A stretch of DNA of 64,000 nucleotides from Nitzschia sp. pyKryTriq1 (GCA_956465555.1 OY101116.1:2108001-2172000), one strand, 5' to 3'. Shown: positions 1-12,292, counted from the first letter of the stretch. The notes: a model not told the origin generated them from the letters alone. Numbers and translations are program-made.

Positions 1-776
1 AAACAAGATGGGGAACAATATGTCTCTCAGAGATAGAGACACCGCGCGCGCCATACAGTATGTAATTACGAGCAAGCCATAATATTATTATTACCTCTTG
101 TTGCTGTACGAGTAGCAGTCTGTGGAAAGCCATCCATACAATAGCCTGGCTAGACAAAATTGCACGACCCAACCGACAAAAATATCCACCATGGACAGAC
201 TGTACTCGTAGGATTGAAATCAATACAGGTAGATCCGGGTGCCACCTGTACCTCTGTCTGCGCCCCAAAACGAAGGGAAATTGCGTCTGGTGCGATGATT
301 CAAGGCTAGACTCTAGCAGGCGGGTGGGCGTGGGGGGGGTACCATCGGGGTACGCTCACAGGAGGGTACAGCGAGACACTCGCCGCTCTCTCTCTAGTAG
401 ACAAAGATACTACTGTAAGTATGTACCGGTAGTGTACATGCATACAGTATTTTCAGTTCCCTCTCCCCCATTTTCTCCCCCATCCACCGCAATCACCCCT
501 TTTTAGTCACGATTCGACGACGACGACTGACTGATTTGCATGCACAAAAAACAAAGAACACCAAAAGCATACCGGTGTACCAGTACGGTACCGGTATACC
601 GGTAGAGCACGATCAAACATCAAACCCATCACCTTTCAACATCGCATCACCATCTCACACCATCCATCATCGTCAACTTTTAAAATTGCCAGCAAGCGTC
701 AAAAAAGCAGGAAAGCAAACACCAATAACATCGACTCTTCTTCGATGCAAAGGGGTAACGAGAGACTCAGAAGACA
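1..776. other. intergenic, no gene seen
   Basis: No coding frame with protein-like composition is visible. The stretch has short homopolymer and CT-rich runs and several GTAC/ACCGGT palindromes, and presumably holds the promoter and 5' UTR of the gene starting at 777. Confidence 0.6.
569..605. repeat. cluster of ACCGGT/GTAC palindromes
   Basis: Within 37 bases there are three ACCGGT cores (the second as GGTACCGGTA, the third as TACCGGTA) plus GTACCAGTAC. The same words recur in many intergenic stretches of this window. The role is unknown. Confidence 0.6.
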
Positions 777-2441
777 ATGATGGCGTCTCCAGCGGTGTTA
801 TCGCCGTCGTTTTTCAATCTCTACGATGATCTGGAACACGATGCCGCTGGTCTAGAAGATTCTAGCGCCCGTCTGCAGGTGGCCAAGGCAATGAGGGAAG
901 CGTCCAAACAGGCCTTGGCGATACATCAGAAGAGTCTTCGATCGACGCGAGCACTCATCAAGGAGCAAACAGAGCGGATCGATCTCGTTTCCAAACACTG
1001 GTTTTACGGTACCACGCTCCTTCAACCGCAACTTTGGTGGCGAGGCGGTTGCCAGGGCAAGATTGAACGTGCCAGGGCCAAGCTTAACAAGGCTCAAGAA
1101 CAAGATTTACCTGTGATTATACAAACTATACATCAAGCTCAGACAGTGGAGCTTCCGCAACGGGAGGCCGAAGTACAGAAGCAGCTTGGCCGTTTCGAGC
1201 TGTCAGCAAACGCTGCCTCGGAACGTGAAGTTCTTCGACAGCAGGCGTTTCGGGAATATCCTTCTCCCCAGTTACTTCAGCTTCAACATCAGGAAGACGC
1301 TATTCAAAAGGAAATCAAGTGCTCGCAACGAGAAGCGACGACCTTGGAAGATATCATCGCGAAGCTCTTTGAAGCGAGGAAGATATTTGATTGTTCCACG
1401 ATTCTTTTGGACGATGCTTCGAAGCACAACAACAAGTTTGAATCGTTGAAAAACGCACCCACTGATATCACTAGACCAATGGATTCGCTTAATTCACTGA
1501 AGTATCGGTCCCGCAACGAGACATTGGTGGCAGATGGAACGAAAATCGTCACTATTGAGCAACGAAGTGGAGAACGGGATTTGTTTCATCTTTCCCGTGA
1601 CGGCAAGATAATATCCACCAACTTTCCTTGTCCAAACAGGTGCGGTTTTTTGGTGACTTGGCATGAAACATATTGTTGTGCGGGCTGCAAAAGTGATGGT
1701 GGTGGGGAGCACGGTTCTAGGTGTGACCGCAAGGCAGTCGTTAGCCAACAGGGTGCCCAGCAAAAACTGTTGGATTTGAACCGCAGGCAAAATGCCCGCG
1801 TCACCAGCATGAATACCGAAGACGATACATGCAATCGCTTATTTTCTCAGGCGCGTCAAGAGACCAAACGGGCTGAAAGAATGATATTTGAAGCCTTGAA
1901 TGCTGTTGATCCGTCGATTCACGAACGATACTCATCAATCTGTACGCGGCTGGTCACAGTATCGTGTCATCATGTGGCTCACAGTCCTCATGGAGGTTGT
2001 GCATGTTCGAAGGTTCGGGCAGATGATATTCGATACGAGGCTGAAGGAATTGCGTTTCGACAGGCGACACTTTCGCAGCAGCTCTTAATAGCCCAACAGC
2101 TTCAAACGGCAATCCGACAAGTCACGCACGATCTGGAGACCAGACTAAGGGTTGCGCTATCCAGACTGCAAGAAGAGCAAGACAGGGTATTTGACGAATT
2201 ACGGATACGAGCACAAGGCTCTAATGACCTGGATCTGGTTGCTGGTGAATATTCTGACCCAGTGTTGCTCCAACGCCCCCCTCCCTACGCACCGCATGTA
2301 GGGCCACCTGCTAGTAGTGCGCCAGTTGCTGCTGGCTACCCTACCGGCGCTACGTCGTCGTCGTCACATCGCACCGACGTACCGATGGCAACAGCAACGC
2401 TCCTCGTTGACTTGGGAAAGTCTCGCAGTTGTAGTAAATAA
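777..2441 (+). CDS. coiled-coil protein with Cys/His-rich module, unknown function
   Basis: The frame encodes 554 residues, intronless, starting at a double ATG (777 and 780). About residues 20-270 are rich in Gln, Glu, Arg and Leu and look helical or coiled coil. About residues 284-325 form a cysteine cluster (CPNRCGF, then WHETYCCAGC, then GGGEHGSRCDRK) that looks like a small zinc-binding fold. A second Cys/His patch (SCHHVAHSPHGGCACSK) is near residue 400, followed by another long helix and a Pro/Ser/Ala-rich tail. There is no signal peptide or membrane segment. I do not recognise the family beyond an impression that HG-x2-C cysteine modules of this kind occur in diatom hypothetical proteins. 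A cytosolic or nuclear scaffold is possible, but that is a guess. Confidence 0.75.
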   Translation: MMASPAVLSPSFFNLYDDLEHDAAGLEDSSARLQVAKAMREASKQALAIHQKSLRSTRALIKEQTERIDLVSKHWFYGTTLLQPQLWWRGGCQGKIERARAKLNKAQEQDLPVIIQTIHQAQTVELPQREAEVQKQLGRFELSANAASEREVLRQQAFREYPSPQLLQLQHQEDAIQKEIKCSQREATTLEDIIAKLFEARKIFDCSTILLDDASKHNNKFESLKNAPTDITRPMDSLNSLKYRSRNETLVADGTKIVTIEQRSGERDLFHLSRDGKIISTNFPCPNRCGFLVTWHETYCCAGCKSDGGGEHGSRCDRKAVVSQQGAQQKLLDLNRRQNARVTSMNTEDDTCNRLFSQARQETKRAERMIFEALNAVDPSIHERYSSICTRLVTVSCHHVAHSPHGGCACSKVRADDIRYEAEGIAFRQATLSQQLLIAQQLQTAIRQVTHDLETRLRVALSRLQEEQDRVFDELRIRAQGSNDLDLVAGEYSDPVLLQRPPPYAPHVGPPASSAPVAAGYPTGATSSSSHRTDVPMATATLLVDLGKSRSCSK

Positions 2442-2911
2442 CAGGTTTTGTCTCTGCTACTGGGTGGTACTATCTTTTGCAAAGCTACAGTACTACGTGT
2501 ACTGTACGAATAGTACCGGTACAGAAAGCACACTATGTCATACTGTACGTACCTTACTGTAGTCGTATCTACTAGTATTCGTAGTGTGCGTTACCCTTCT
2601 CTTGGCGAAGTTTTGGATCCTTGACTGCTTCGACTGTAGAAGCACGAATCAAGCAACAAGACAATGATGAAAGGAGATGCTGCATGCAAGACGAACGACG
2701 ACGAAGAAACGAAGACGCCTCCTCCTCGACAATGAAGACAAGGATGACACAGCTTGCTCTGACCAACAGGCTGCGCCCTCTCTATTTACCAGCCACTTTC
2801 TATTCACCGCCAGATCTTCCATTTTGACTCCTGTGTGTATTCAGTCATTCTCTTTTCCATCGGGAGCCAAGTACGAATCATCTAGCAATCCCGAGAGAAA
2901 CAAGAACGAAG
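2442..2911. other. intergenic, no gene seen
   Basis: Contains an ACCGGTACAG motif near 2514 and GTACTGTACG-type words. Short frames here lack protein-like composition. It presumably carries the 3' end of the upstream gene and the promoter of the 2912 gene. Confidence 0.5.
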
Positions 2912-3394
2912 ATGCCGTTGGTCGATGCCGAAACGAAGCAAGTCATCATTCAAAAAACGTGGTGCCATGGCCAAGCTATTTGTCCTGTCTACGGAATTGT
3001 CATCCTTTGGTGGTATATTGACAGTGAATTTCAATCCATGTCCTTGATCTTTCCAGGGCTCTTCTTGCCTTACTGGTGTTATCTATCGTATCGATCGATT
3101 TTCATCAGCTTTGACTATCGAACGATTCTCATTGGAGGTTTGCTAGCAGAAGTCTCCCATGCTATTGTATTCTCTGTGGCGGTGCAACACTTGGAGAAGA
3201 CCATGCATATGGTTATATTCATTGTATCCATTCTACTCTTTATCGAGACGGCAGCTTTCCTGGGGGTTGTCACCGCCTTTCGACCGAGAGACCCCACCGA
3301 CGGCAACAACAATACGACAAGCTCGGAACCATTAAATTCACAGATGATGGCCTCTCTCCCGTATCAAAACGAGTCGTTACTTTCACCGGTATGA
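2912..3394 (+). CDS. small four-helix membrane protein, unknown
   Basis: A 160-residue protein with about four hydrophobic segments: roughly residues 23-37 (CPVYGIVILWWYI), 45-60 (LIFPGLFLPYWCYL), 76-95 (IGGLLAEVSHAIVFSV) and 104-125 (MVIFIVSILLFIETAAFLG). A polar Ser/Asn-rich tail follows. There is no clear cleavable signal peptide. It is intronless and starts at ATG 2912. It lies tail to tail with the phosphotransferase gene at 3590, 195 bases apart. The even hydrophobic spacing and polar ends support a real integral membrane protein, but I recognise no family and assign no function. Confidence 0.65.
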   Translation: MPLVDAETKQVIIQKTWCHGQAICPVYGIVILWWYIDSEFQSMSLIFPGLFLPYWCYLSYRSIFISFDYRTILIGGLLAEVSHAIVFSVAVQHLEKTMHMVIFIVSILLFIETAAFLGVVTAFRPRDPTDGNNNTTSSEPLNSQMMASLPYQNESLLSPV

Positions 3395-3589
3395 TGTTCT
3401 CGCTAGGGATCTTGTGGGGCGACTAGCCAGTCTACTCCTAGCAGTGATGGCATACCGCACATCGTCGGTCTAGAGTAGAAGCTACCAGTATTTTTGTCTA
3501 CGTATAGTAGAACTACAGTTCGTTCATTGTGCCTTTGATATCAGATGCAATAGTCGCAGTTTTAAGTCCACGAACTACAGTAGCATCTA

Positions 3590-5074
3590 CTAGTCTTTCT
3601 TATTGTCATTGGATACGCTTTGGCCGTCCAGTATTCTGGTCTGCAATGAAGGCATCGGGTACCTGTACGGGCTGACGATATCAAAGCACCAAATCTGCAA
3701 TGTGCTGCAAATTTCCCGAATCACCAAGTTAATCTTGAATAGCAGATAGGCGGCCAAACTCCACGTGTAGGCGACGATGCAATATTCCACCCATCGGTTA
3801 CTATCTTCCTGGTTGCTGCCCGATGATAATGATGATGATCCCATTACGGCGATCCAGGCGGTCAATCCTACCAGAGGAACAAGGTGCCATCGTCCCATCG
3901 GCCTAAAGGTTTGTGCCGTCACATGCGCTAGCATTAATTCGGTCGACATTTCGACAAACAATACCATGGCCAAGTGAAGACTGGTCCTTGGCAAAGACAA
4001 CCAAACGGAAGGTTCCCAGTACCCAATGAGGAAAAAGCATGCGGCAAGCACTGCAAAGGGTACCAAGCTGGTAATCGATCCCGAGTACTTTGGCATCACC
4101 ACAACCGTCTTGATGAGAATTTCTTGCACAAATCCAAGGCTGGCCGCCATGATTACAAAATCGCAATTCCGAATCGTCATGAGATCAGCAGGTACAATTT
4201 GCAATAACTGCGGTGGAAGCAACGTTTGTAATGACTGATGCCATTCGTAGCCTTGCCAAAAGGACGGTCCATACAACCACGACGCAAAGCTCAGTAACGC
4301 GCCACCCAAGAGTCCCTCATTGGGTCCATTCACTATAGGCATGATGAGCTCTCCCGTATGGTATTCTTCCCATGTGGCAATATAAAACATGGCAAAGGGA
4401 CCAAAAATCAATGCCCAACATTCGAGCAGATTGTCTTGAGGGACTAATGCCATTCCGATAATCCAATTGGCGCTGCCAAAAATCGAATTGATCGCATCAC
4501 AGCCATGATCAAAGAGTAGACCCAAGGGACTCGACGATTTGGTACGTCGAGCTTGTTTACCATCCATGTTGTCCAAAGTTTGGTACGCCAACATGGAAAT
4601 TCCGTTCCAAAGAAAAATCCATCTGGGAGGGAAATCGTCGTTGCTGTCGTCATTGTCATTGGACGAAATCGTACTACGAGTACTCATAATATCCAACGAT
4701 GGTACATAGTACCAGTAGGAAAAATAGGCCGTGATCATCCAGACTAGGCCAAAGAGTGTGATACTGTTGGGTGCGACCGTTGTGGGTACCAAATTGTCGA
4801 CACACCAAGCCGCCAGTGGCGACGAGACATAGTGATACAGCAAGGATAAATCCGCCCCTCGATATTGATAGTTGGGTAATTTCTGTCGAGCGTCGGCATT
4901 CAAGTAGTAGTAGTAGTAGTCGTAGTAGCAATTACTTCCATCCGAGACGCCGGCATGCTTTTTTTCTTCTGCGCCAGGAGTGCTTTCGACAATACTGTTA
5001 TGGTCGGCACCGGAGAGACTCGATGACTGCGTCGAGTTTTGATGATTCGTCATGGATCGAACTTTGGGAACCAT
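3590..5074 (-). CDS. CDP-alcohol phosphotransferase (choline/ethanolamine phosphotransferase type)
   Basis: An integral membrane enzyme predicted to transfer phosphocholine or phosphoethanolamine from the CDP-alcohol to diacylglycerol, the last step of the Kennedy pathway, in the ER or Golgi. The diagnostic family motif D-x2-DG-x2-AR-x8-G-x3-D-x3-D is complete: DNMDGKQARR, then eight residues, then GLLFDHGCD, about 170-195 residues from the start used here. Several hydrophobic helices follow, as in EPT1/CPT1. I start at ATG 5074 (494 residues). The frame is open further upstream, but only from a TTG, and a second ATG lies at 5053. The N terminus is long and polar with a run of tyrosines. Head-group specificity cannot be read from sequence. 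Confidence 0.9.
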   Translation of the reverse strand: MVPKVRSMTNHQNSTQSSSLSGADHNSIVESTPGAEEKKHAGVSDGSNCYYDYYYYYLNADARQKLPNYQYRGADLSLLYHYVSSPLAAWCVDNLVPTTVAPNSITLFGLVWMITAYFSYWYYVPSLDIMSTRSTISSNDNDDSNDDFPPRWIFLWNGISMLAYQTLDNMDGKQARRTKSSSPLGLLFDHGCDAINSIFGSANWIIGMALVPQDNLLECWALIFGPFAMFYIATWEEYHTGELIMPIVNGPNEGLLGGALLSFASWLYGPSFWQGYEWHQSLQTLLPPQLLQIVPADLMTIRNCDFVIMAASLGFVQEILIKTVVVMPKYSGSITSLVPFAVLAACFFLIGYWEPSVWLSLPRTSLHLAMVLFVEMSTELMLAHVTAQTFRPMGRWHLVPLVGLTAWIAVMGSSSLSSGSNQEDSNRWVEYCIVAYTWSLAAYLLFKINLVIREICSTLQIWCFDIVSPYRYPMPSLQTRILDGQSVSNDNKKD

Positions 5075-5874
5075 GACATGCAGGAAGGAATTGCTAAATA
5101 ATGATTTTTCAAATCTTGGTGGGAAGATGCGGTGGGTGCTGTGTTCGTACCGGTATAGCAATTCTGGATGGCTACAAGTACAAGCAGAGAGTACCTGTGT
5201 GCCGATCTTAATGAGACACTATCTGTACCGGTAGATGTTTGCCTTGTTGCAAGTCAGAAGTTGTGTGTTGTGTTGTGTTATTCGTACCGGTACATTCATT
5301 GGCCATCGCTGGTGGTTTTGGTTGATGTTATTATTTTGGTCGCCACAACTCAAAGTTAGTACCATGAATGACGACGACGACGACCGACGAACGACGCAAA
5401 AATCCAATGCGCACCAAACAATAAATGGGGGTGCACCAAGGAGGGTGCACCCCTTCTTTATCCTCCCCATGTTCTTGCCCTCCTTGCTTGGGGATGAACT
5501 TCCGTTGAGAGCACGGCTGGCGTGTGATCATACTGGCAGGCGTGTCTTTGTCCGTTGTGAATACCTTCGTCTTCTTTTCATGTGTGGATCGGTGGATCAA
5601 TCTCCAGTCCAAGTCTTTGGCTGTCCAAATACGACTGGTCGTTGGCGGCAGTTTCACATACAACCACCAAGAGTACGATGATCGAAAGAAGTCAAGAGCG
5701 AGCGAGCTAGCATCAAGCTCCCACCGGTACTTTTACTTCCATCCACGTTTCTTGGCACCTGCCTCAAAATATTATTGTTATAATAATATTTGTATTCATG
5801 CCTTCCAAGAAAGAGGTGTCGACATTGGGGAAAGCAACAGGGAAGCAGCAATACTCGTACTTGTAAAGTGAAGG
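5075..5874. other. divergent intergenic region
   Basis: Separates the phosphotransferase (leftward) and a myosin (rightward), so it probably holds both promoters. It contains TACCGGTA-type palindromes near 5148, 5225, 5283 and 5730. No credible gene is seen. Confidence 0.5.
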
Positions 5875-8800
5875 ATGCGCCGAACTGTCGGGGGACGAAG
5901 CTTTGGTGTCGTACGACAACGCCAGCAACAGCAAGAAGAACATCAGCAACCTTTCGAAGTCGAGGAACAATCCAGCTATGAACTTCCATTCGACCAACGC
6001 CAGTCATCTTCACCGCGTGGAAAGAGCAGCCGTTTCAGTCCACAACAGCCACAGAAACACGGCAGCAGCAGCCACAACTCTGTCCGCGGCAAAAGCAGCA
6101 ACAACAATACGAGTATTAACAGCAGCAATCACAACACTTTTGTGTGGATCCGAGTGGACGCCGTTGACGCTATCTGGAACAATCACGGATCCTTGCCACC
6201 AGGATGGAAACCACCAACGACGAAAAAACGCGGAAGGGACAACACACAAGTAGCGGGAGCGTCGTGGGATTGGATGAGAGCAATGGTGGTACAGTCATCT
6301 TCAGCAGCACCCAATTCACACATTAGTTATCGGTCCAAAAATAATGCTAGGACTGTCCTGGCCACGTTCACCGTGGAGGATCGAGACTTTGCGCCACCCC
6401 ATCTGAGAAATGCCACCGTCTCTTTGTCCTACGACCCGAATGACTTGGTCGATCCTGTAGTTTGCAATGCCAACACTTGGTGGAATGCATCTAAAAATCC
6501 AACGCCACCCGAGGATCTAACAGTACTGACGCATTTACACGAGCCATCTGTGGTCTACTGCTTACAAGAACGATATCGACGAGATGCTATTTACACATAT
6601 ACGGGGAAAATTTTACTTGCTCTCAATCCTTTCCGGGCGTTGTCTACGGTTTATGGGGAACACATTATGGAAAGATATTGGCAGCCCAATCCAACGGAAC
6701 GACCTCCACCACATGTCTACGCCATTGCTCAAGATGCGTATCGAAGTATGCTTCTTAGTATGGAGGACTTGTCGCCTGGGGTCAAGGCGGATCAGTCGAT
6801 TTTGGTCTCGGGGGAAAGTGGATCCGGCAAGACGGTTACTACCAAAATCATCATGGGATACCTGGCTACGCAATCGCAGCGGACGTCGGCACTCAATCGC
6901 GAACAACACAAGGAGGGTATTGAATCACAGATTCTTCAATCCAATCCGATATTGGAGTCTTTTGGGAATGCTAGAACTGTTCGGAACGATAACTCGTCGC
7001 GATTTGGAAAATTCATGGAGCTCATCTTTACTTCATCGGGAACCTTGGCCTCGGCGTCAATCGAGACATATTTGCTGGAGAAAGTCAGACTGATATCACA
7101 AGCTCCAGGCGAACGAAATTATCATGTATTTTATGAAATTCTGGCTGGACTTCCTCAGCGGGAACGACAGGCTATGAAAATTGGTAATGTGACTGCCAAG
7201 GATTTTCGCATGACGGCATGCTCAGGGACATTTGATCGAAGAGACGGAGTGGAAGATAGAGAAACTTACCAGCAGCTTCGAAAGGCACTCGACACGGTTG
7301 GGTTTTCAAAGGAAGAACAGCGAGATATTGTATCGGTTGCTTGTGCCATACTACACACTTCCAATATTACTTTCAAAGATTTGACCAAAACGGGAGGCGT
7401 GGAAGGGAGTGAGATGGTGCAGTCACCATCTCTTCGTTCAGCATTGGCGTTATATGGAGTTTCTATGGAGGCTCTCAACGATGCTCTCTGTTTATGCGCA
7501 ATTGAGGCACGAGGTGAAGTCTTTCACAAGAATCTGACCGTCGCACAAGCAACCAAGGCGGTAGAGGCGTTGATCAAGGCTACGTATGGAGCTCTATTTA
7601 CACACATCGTCAAGCAAATCAACGAATCAATCGCAAACAGCCACGGCCCGGATCAGTATATGGACAAGGAATCTCGGATTGGTGTACTGGATATTTTTGG
7701 CTTCGAGTCCTTTCAGGTCAATTCATTCGAACAGCTTTGCATCAACTACTGCAACGAGGCTCTACAGCAACAATTCAATCGATTTGTCTTCAAGTTGGAG
7801 CAAGAAGAGTACGACAGGGAAGGAATCGAGTGGTCGTTCATACAGTTTCCGGACAATCAAGACATTCTTGATTTGATTGAAAAGCGTAGAGAAGGAATTC
7901 TGTCTATTTTGGATGAACAATGTCGACTCGCCACCTGCACAGATGCATCATTCTGCCGAGCAGTCCACGATAAATGCAAAGACCACCCACGCTTCACTTT
8001 TTCGATGGCACAACGCTCCAATTTGACCTTTTCTATCCACCACTATGCCGGTCCTGTGACGTACGACTCACGAAATTTTCTAGAAAAGAACAAGGATGAG
8101 CTTCCAAAAGAAACCACGGTGCTTTTGACGTCATCGTCCGTCCCATTCCTTGCTTATCTGGGAGAGCTTTTGAGTGAAAGCCAAACAGAGGCTGGGAACT
8201 CCAATATGGGCAGGTCGCCGTCACCAACGAGCAGTGTCTCTTCGTATAATGAGGTCCGAAATGGAATGTCCCCAATGGGCAAGAAGGCGTACCATCGAGG
8301 CTCAAGTTCCATTCTTCGCGAGAGCGTGGGTGGTCAATTCAGCCAGCAACTCCGCGAGTTAAGGACACGAATCGATGCAACTACTCCGCACTATGTCCGC
8401 TGTTTAAAGCCTAATGACGATTTGGTCCCCGACCAGTTCCGGGCTAACATCATCGCAGACCAACTCCGATGTGCTGGTGTCCTTGAGGCGATTCGAGTTT
8501 CTAGAGTAGGCTTCCCGCATCGCTATTTTCATGAAAGTTTTGTCCAGCGATATGGACTGCTATCTCACTCTCGTTTGAAAAGGGGGTGGCGCAGCTTCTC
8601 AACCGACCGCTGCGTCGATATTGTTGACGAGCTTGTTCCTCAGCTCGTGGGTGTGTTGGAACGTCAAGACAATCAGGGAGAGAACGCAAGCCCGCGAGAG
8701 TAAGTGAATCAGAGAGCTCTTGTTTTTTCAACCATGTGCAAAATCTAACATTTGCAACTGCGTAGACTGGTTTCATTAGGAATGCAAATCGGACATTCCA

Positions 8801-11367
8801 AGGTCTTTCTCCGTCGGCAAATTTTTGAAGCTCTTGAATTATTGAGGAATCAGCGCTTGGGTAAATCTGCCGTTGTCGTCCAGAAACACTGCCGAAGATT
8901 CCTTGCGCAGCTACAGTATTATGATGCTTACATGGCTGTGGTTCTTCTCCAGTCTTTTGCCCGAAAAATCATTGCGACCCGGACTGTGATTCATCTGCGG
9001 GACTTCTCGGCGGCACTCAAGATTCAATGCGCCTTCCGCAGATTTTTGGCGGAGACTAATTTCTTTGCAACAAGATTGATTGCTCAGTTCTGTCAGGCTT
9101 ATTGGCGTGGGGCAATCGCTCGGGAATTATTTGCTATCTTGCGAGTGGAAAGGCAGGCACTGATCATTCAGCGAGGCTGGAGAAAATTTAGGGATCAACG
9201 CACGTTTCGGGAAACGCATTTCGCAATTATTATGTTACAGTGCTTCTGGAGACAGCGTCACGCTCGACTCGTCCTTCGGGAACTTCGGCTCGGAGCTCGA
9301 GATCTCGACGCTGTGGCAAAAGAGAGGGATCGTTTCAGGGAAGAATCGATCCAGCTGAGGAAGGAGGTAGAACTTTTGAGGCGATCGAAGCAGGCTTCAC
9401 AGCCTCAGCTGGTTGTAGACGATGGAATCGAAAGAAGCAAAAGTAAGGTGAGGGGGTTGAGATCACCCCAGGAAGAAGACCCGCCCTCCGTCGACGAAGC
9501 CGAAGTTGAGCACTTGAGGATGGAGGTTGAGCGGCTGCGTTCCGCTTTGGCAAAACAAAACCACACCCCAACCACTCGGGGAGGTCAGGATAAGCCTCCG
9601 GAATCGGTCATCGTACGCAAGATGTCATCGTGGTCATTGTTCGGAAGTAAGAAGGATGATGCGGCAAGCCAGGAATCAAGCCTCGGAAATACACCATCTA
9701 CACCTCAACCAGTGGTGCGCAGAGGGCAGTCGGTTAGTCCAAGGGTTGAATGGAACTATGACAGCCCAACGAAGAGACCAGTCGTGCAAGGGGAGGAAAC
9801 ACCGCTATCTTGGCCGTCGACTGGATTCTTCAACCCTGCGATGTCGTCGCCTTCAGTCAGTCTACTTGATGTTGAGAGGCATACCGAAATCGCTGACTAT
9901 CAATTGGAATGTACAACGCAGACTTTTGACCAGAACGCGCCAAGAATATATTCAACGACTACTATGCAACCCGCCCATCAAAAGTTTGAAGGGGATCCCT
10001 TCCCAGTAGAGAAACGGCGTGGGGTAGAATTCACGGAAGGGCTTCGATCTCTCCACCAATATATCAGCGACAAGGACTATCGTCGAGTTTGCGATATTCT
10101 CACGGCGGCATATGAACCACATGTTCTTGTGAATGAAATCGGCGAAGGAGGACAGACTGCACTTCATGTAGCAGTGGGAATAGATGATTTGAAGGTATCA
10201 AAGCTACTGATCGAAAGTGGAGCAATTGTTAATATCCAGGACGCCAGTGGTGATACCCCGCTACATCTATCAGGAAATTCCCCGATGACGGAGCTTCTAC
10301 TCGGCACTGGGCGCGCCAATCCGAACATTCCCAATTTGGATGGAATTTGCGCTCTTCATCTTGCTGTACAGAGGGGGGATGTTGGCTCCGTTCGTATCCT
10401 ACTCAAGCACTATGCGAAAGTTGATACAGCAGACAACATTCGTTGGCTTACACCTCTCCATCTAGTGGCCATGCCGGACACGGGGAGCGACGCTCGTTCT
10501 GCGATCGCTGAGTTACTATGCAGTGTAGACGAGCCCGACTTGAATTATCAGGATAGCGAGGGAAATACGCCGTTGCACTACGCTGTTCAGATCGAAAGCA
10601 GAGATGCTAGCAACGTGATCAACGCATTGCTTGAAAAGGGCGCGAACCCTAAAATTCCAAACAGCCGAAAACAGGAACCCTTGCTTTTGCTTTGTCACAA
10701 CGCCGCTTTCCGAAAGGAAGACGTTTATCAGGATTGTTTGCATTCCATGCTTTTTTACGGTGCCGACCCAAATCAACAGTCGAGCACTGGTGCTACGCCG
10801 CTGCATCTCAGTTTGTTTCACAAGGATGTCGATAGTGCCGTTCAGCTTGTCAATCGGGCGGCCGAACTTCACTTGGTGTGGCGGAAGGTAAGAACAAGCT
10901 TTTCTACAAACACCGTGTGGAATGACGACTTTGTAACTTACTCTAACTCAATTCTTTCTTTGAACCGCCTGTAGCCACAACGATGGACGGCGTTCTGGGA
11001 TGACATGGGAAGCGCTGAAGTACTTGCCCTTGATATGGTCACCGACGACCACTCACTTCACCGCATCTTGGCCGCCATAACCAGGCCACCACAACTCTCG
11101 CCGACTCGCCCCTGGTGTATGCATTGCAAGTGTTCGTTGGGATCTATCGCGAGAACGTTGCATTGTCGACACTGTGGAAGCCATATTTGCAGTGCTTGCT
11201 CTAGGTGTACGCTCACGTCAGACTATTTTCCCAAATCGTTCGAGATCTATGAGCCTTCCCCGGTTTGTTTGGTGTGCGAGAAGATTCTAGTTGCAAGAAA
11301 GGAAGAAAACAGCAGCAGCACGCAGCCCATATCTTTATTGGGAGATGATGACGAAAGGTTCATGTAG
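5875..11367 (+). CDS. myosin heavy chain with IQ motifs, ankyrin repeats and C-terminal FYVE-like finger
   Basis: Three exons: 5875-8699, 8766-10887 and 10975-11367. The introns are 66 bp (GTAAGT...GCGTAG) and 87 bp (GTAAGA...CTGTAG), and joining keeps frame to give 1779 residues. The motor has a P-loop GESGSGKT at 313-320, switch I (NDNSSRFGKF, near 370) and switch II (LDIFGFESF, near 605). Exon 2 opens with the converter sequence MQIGHSKVFLR, then several IQ motifs, then two short coiled coils. About six ankyrin repeats follow (GQTALHVAV, GDTPLHLS, GNTPLHYAV, GATPLHLSL), about residues 1400-1640. A Cys-rich C terminus (CMHCKC, LHCRHCGSHIC, CLVCEKIL, about 1694-1770) reads as FYVE type, suggesting a phosphoinositide-membrane link. 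Gln- and Ser-rich N-terminal extension. Ankyrin myosins are known from diatoms; class assignment needs a motor-domain tree. Confidence 0.93.
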
Positions 11368-12292
11368 TCTAGCTCAGATCCAAGTCCATAAAATGAGTTC
11401 CTTTTCGGTATCTTTCCTTTGCTCTACTATACTTTTAATCGTCGTAGTCTACATTCGTAGTAGTCTACAGTACGATTGAAGTACAGTACATAACGGTATG
11501 TACTAGTATGTTCGTCTAGATCTACAGGGGAACTTGGATTTGGGTTGCTTGATCGAAGCCCGATATTTCTTGTGGCTTGCTACTGTATAAATTCGAATGA
11601 AAATACTAATCAAGCCTCAAGCCCGAACATTTAAGTTCAGTTCAGCATTACGGGTCCCGCCCGTAGACATAGTAGTCATTGAAAAAATATCAATTGCGGC
11701 CAAGGGCCAACGAAAATGACCCCAGACCGCCAAAGTTCACTTCAAACTCGGGAAGTTTCAAAATGAGAACTCCCTCAGGCATTTTGCACATATCGACTCC
11801 ATAGAAACAAGACATTCCTCGTGCGGTTACTTAACTGGGAGATTGATTGGGAGAAAACCAAACATCCGTTGTGATGAACGGAAGTAGAAACTTCGGTGAA
11901 CCTTTTTATCCTGTTTGCTGCCAACAAATTCAGCTCCCACCACTCAATCCTCCCACCACGCACTCTCCTCCCCCTGCTTTTGGTTCGGTTACAAGACAGA
12001 GGTACTGACTTGCATTGTGGTATAGGACGAGTACTACCGGTACCTGATACTACCTGTACCAGGTACGAACCTGTATTCCGTCCGTACAATACTCGTAATA
12101 TCTCGAAGGAGTCTTTTTGTCGGGACGGGGCAATTTTGTGCTTTGTTCACTACCGGCACACACAGGGTCTTTGACAATTTCACATCTGTTGTTAGTGGTG
12201 GTGGTCAGTATTTCTGTGTTGGTCCACTTCGAACTTACTAATCCCCAAAGAAGCAATTCCATCAAGTTGATTATCTGTATTGAGAAGCAATC
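11368..12292. other. intergenic, no gene seen
   Basis: Lies between the myosin and the ammonium transporter. It has a GTAC-rich palindrome cluster at 12031-12068 (CTACCGGTACCTG and nearby words) about 230 bases before the transporter start. No protein-like frame is visible. Confidence 0.5.
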
